Both the position numbers and the translations under genes were made by a program. Under the pieces are notes generated by a model, which was not told where the DNA came from, did no database searches, and saw nothing but the letters and a program-made list of their open reading frames with translations. From Micromonospora sp. WMMD961 (GTDB lineage: Bacteria; Actinomycetota; Actinomycetes; Mycobacteriales; Micromonosporaceae), in NCBI RefSeq assembly GCF_029626145.1, contig NZ_JARUBJ010000002.1:6959753-7023752 (forward strand): 64,000 bases of DNA, given 5' to 3'. Below are positions 62,160 to 64,000 of this stretch, piece after piece; positions within the stretch are counted from its first letter, which is position 1, and the number at the start of each line of letters is the position of its first letter.

Positions 62160-62951
62160 GTGCCCGACCTCATCCGCTCGGCCGGCCGCGTGCTCGGGCC
62201 GCTCGTGCTCGCCCTGCCGACACTCCTGGTCGCCTGCACCAGCACGCCGCCGACCCCGACCCCGACGCCGACCGGCCCGGGGCCGGTCGAGGTGGACGCC
62301 GCCCGGGACGAGCTGGCCGCCCTGGCCGCAGCCGCCCAGGACCGCCACATGGTGGCGCAGTACGTCTACAGCCGGGCCGGCCAGCCGGACCGCACCATCG
62401 TGTTCACCAGCGCGAACGACGGCAGTTGGCGGGTCGACGTCCCGGGCGGCGCGTGGGGTGGCACCGTTGACGTCTCGATGGCCGCCACGCCCGACGGGCT
62501 GTTCCAGTGCGCTCTGCCGTCTGCCGGCAGACCGGAGTCGTCGAGCTGCGTACGGCTCGGTGAGCGCGACGACACGATCCCGCGCCGGTCGGACCCCCGC
62601 CTGCACCATCCGCTCACCGACTGGTTGGACGTGCTCACCGACCGACGCGCGCCGTTGGCGGTGGCCCCGGCCGAGACGCCCGAGGGCCTGGCCGGCACCT
62701 GTTACTCGGTGGACTCCACCTCGGCGTCGCTGAACGCCCCGCTGGACGTGGGCATCTACTGCTACGACCGGGACGGCACACCGACCGGCGTCCGGACCGG
62801 GTCGGGGACGTTGCGGTTGGCCGCCCCGCCCGGCCCGGCTCCGGCCACCGTGCAGCTCGCCGGCCCGGTGGTGGTCGACCGGGAACCACTGGACACCGCA
62901 GCGCCGCCGACTCCTGATCCGACGGACAGCCCGGGCGCGGGAACGCCCTGA
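62160..62951 (+). CDS. Lipoprotein of unknown function
   Basis: A 263-residue exported protein. The signal ends in LLVAC (C26), followed by a Thr/Pro linker. The folded part has [20 protein letters not shown] and [20 protein letters not shown], and two cysteine-containing segments (LFQCALP, GTCYSVD). I do not recognise a family. The tail is proline-rich. The gene lies between lysC (divergent) and the nitroreductase-like gene. Confidence 0.75.
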   Translation: MPDLIRSAGRVLGPLVLALPTLLVACTSTPPTPTPTPTGPGPVEVDAARDELAALAAAAQDRHMVAQYVYSRAGQPDRTIVFTSANDGSWRVDVPGGAWGGTVDVSMAATPDGLFQCALPSAGRPESSSCVRLGERDDTIPRRSDPRLHHPLTDWLDVLTDRRAPLAVAPAETPEGLAGTCYSVDSTSASLNAPLDVGIYCYDRDGTPTGVRTGSGTLRLAAPPGPAPATVQLAGPVVVDREPLDTAAPPTPDPTDSPGAGTP

Positions 62952-63035
62952 TCTTCATACCGTTACGGGTGCGTTTGCCCACATTTCCCCAACCCGACCT
63001 GACCGGCGAATCACCCATACAGGACGATTCCCGTC

Positions 63036-63566
63036 ATGGCTGACCTGACTCCGCTGCTCGCCTTCCGCTGGAGCCCCCGGGCCTTCGACCCGAGCGCCGA
63101 ACTGACAACGGACGAGGCGACCTCGCTGCTGGAGGCCGCGCGCTGGGCACCGTCGGCGGACAACGGGCAGCCGTGGCGGTTCGCCATCGGCCACCGGGAC
63201 GACGAGATCTGGAAGCGGATCATGATCAGCCTCCCGGGCGACGACCAGTGCTGGGCCCGGCACGCCGCGACCCTCGTGGTCGGCGCGCACACCGGTGACG
63301 ACGCCGAGCGGGCCGCGTACGACCTGGGTCAGGCGATGGCCCACCTGACGTTGCAGGCCACCGCGCTCGGCCTGCACGTGCGCCAGCTCACCCACTTCGA
63401 CCAGACCGGCCTCGCCACCGAACTCGACCTGCCCGGCGACGTCCGCCCACTGGTGGTCGCCGCCGTCGGCCGGCTCGGGGACCCGTTCGCCCTCCCGGCC
63501 GACCTGCGCGCCCGGGAGATCGGCCTGCGCCGCCGCCGCCCGCTCGCCGACCTGCTGCTCGCCTGA
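63036..63566 (+). CDS. Nitroreductase-family flavoprotein
   Basis: A 176-residue protein. FRWSPRAFDPSAELTTDEAT and LLEAARWAPSADNGQPWRFA are the FMN-binding start of the family, and AYDLGQAMAHLTLQATALGL the central helix. It would use NAD(P)H and FMN to reduce a nitro, quinone or similar compound. It is somewhat short, but all core parts are visible. Its stop is directly next to the stop of the converging ArsR-type gene. Confidence 0.88.
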   Translation: MADLTPLLAFRWSPRAFDPSAELTTDEATSLLEAARWAPSADNGQPWRFAIGHRDDEIWKRIMISLPGDDQCWARHAATLVVGAHTGDDAERAAYDLGQAMAHLTLQATALGLHVRQLTHFDQTGLATELDLPGDVRPLVVAAVGRLGDPFALPADLRAREIGLRRRRPLADLLLA

Positions 63567-64000
63567 TCACCCACCCTGACTGGCCCGGAGCAGGACTCTC
63601 GCGGCGTCGGTGTTGCGGTAGAGGACGTGCCGACCCTGCCGGGTCCGTGAGGTCAGGCCGGCGGCGTGCAGCGCGGCCAGGTGCTGGGAGACGTTCCCGG
63701 CGGACATCCCGGTGAGTCGGGCCAGGTCGGTGGTCGTCGACGGCGTGTCGAGCAGATGCAGCAGCGCGGCGCGGCCGGGGCCGACCACCCGAGCCAGCGG
63801 GTCTCCGGGCGGCGCCCCGGTCGCCTCCCACAGCGTTCCGACCGCCCGGACCGGGTACGCGGCGGCCGGCAGCGAGTCCTCCAGCAGGTTCCACAGCACC
63901 CGCCGTTCGGTGAACACCGTCGGGTTCAGCGCCAACCCACGGCCCCGGAGGTCGAAGTCCCGCTCGAACGGGTCGTCGCTGACCACCCGGTCACCGAGCC
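63567..64000 (-). CDS. ArsR-type winged-helix regulator (5' end cut by window edge)
   Basis: The visible 144 codons run open to the right edge. The C-terminal half is a winged helix (TTDLARLTGMSAGNVSQHLA, AGLTSRTRQGRHVLYRNTDA). The N-terminal part belongs to an extra domain (DDPFERDFDLRGRGLALNPT) seen in longer actinobacterial members. The frame opens with L-G-D-R-V-V before the GTG at 63986, so the true start is outside. The ligand is unknown. Confidence 0.85.
   Translation of the reverse strand, partial: LGDRVVSDDPFERDFDLRGRGLALNPTVFTERRVLWNLLEDSLPAAAYPVRAVGTLWEATGAPPGDPLARVVGPGRAALLHLLDTPSTTTDLARLTGMSAGNVSQHLAALHAAGLTSRTRQGRHVLYRNTDAARVLLRASQGG

Overview
The window looks like chromosomal DNA from a high-GC actinobacterium of the Micromonosporaceae, most likely Micromonospora or a close relative. 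The basis is codon use dominated by G/C third positions, many GTG starts, a WhiB-family gene, type VII secretion genes, an FtsH N-terminus of the type I associate with Micromonospora, and gene order that matches Mycobacterium around crp and ponA2. I see no phage, plasmid, transposase or CRISPR signature. The family assignments come from reading translated sequence, not from a database search.

Region 1 (1-7.7 kb) is a conserved housekeeping block on the minus strand: dacB (PBP4-type carboxypeptidase), a zinc metalloprotease of the DUF2342 type, tilS, hpt and the start of ftsH. It is interrupted by a GlxA/AraC-type regulator on the plus strand. Inorganic pyrophosphatase (ppa) diverges from dacB. 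Region 2 (7.7-14.6 kb) is a small type VII secretion locus: eccD on minus, then eccC and mycP on plus, without eccB, eccE or Esx substrates in view. Two PAP2 phosphatases follow.

Region 3 (16.2-22.3 kb) holds marP, a CoA-type Nudix hydrolase, a TlpA-like thioredoxin and nth, the last three joined by GTGA overlaps. A CapA-like lipoprotein and cbiZ follow, then crp on plus. This is the order of Rv3671c-Rv3676 in M. tuberculosis. Region 4 (41.4-51.7 kb) continues that order: an MBL-fold hydrolase, RidA, a DUF4177 mini-protein, two ArsA/Get3-like ATPases, whiB, a class A penicillin-binding protein (ponA2) and a metallophosphoesterase, corresponding to Rv3677c-Rv3683.

Between regions 3 and 4 lies about 19 kb of accessory genes. 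It has a TetR-led acyl-CoA carboxylase and dehydrogenase operon that includes an AtuA-like protein, a solute-binding lipoprotein coupled to a membrane protein, a transmembrane Ser/Thr kinase, and a 1,213-residue adenylate-cyclase/ATPase/TPR-like protein coupled to the MBL gene.

Region 5 (51.7-64 kb) contains tRNA-Pro(CGG) with its promoter and terminator, a methyltransferase, a large secreted CBM-like protein, an MFS transporter, a broken 5'-nucleotidase remnant, a GAF-GGDEF diguanylate cyclase, the lysC-asd operon with a probable internal lysC start, a lipoprotein, a nitroreductase-like protein and a truncated ArsR-type regulator.

Two features cut across the window. First, several families of intergenic palindromic repeats occur, one of which sits in frame inside a coding sequence. 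Second, a -10-like hexamer is repeatedly placed 6-7 nt before an ATG or GTG, suggesting many leaderless transcripts.
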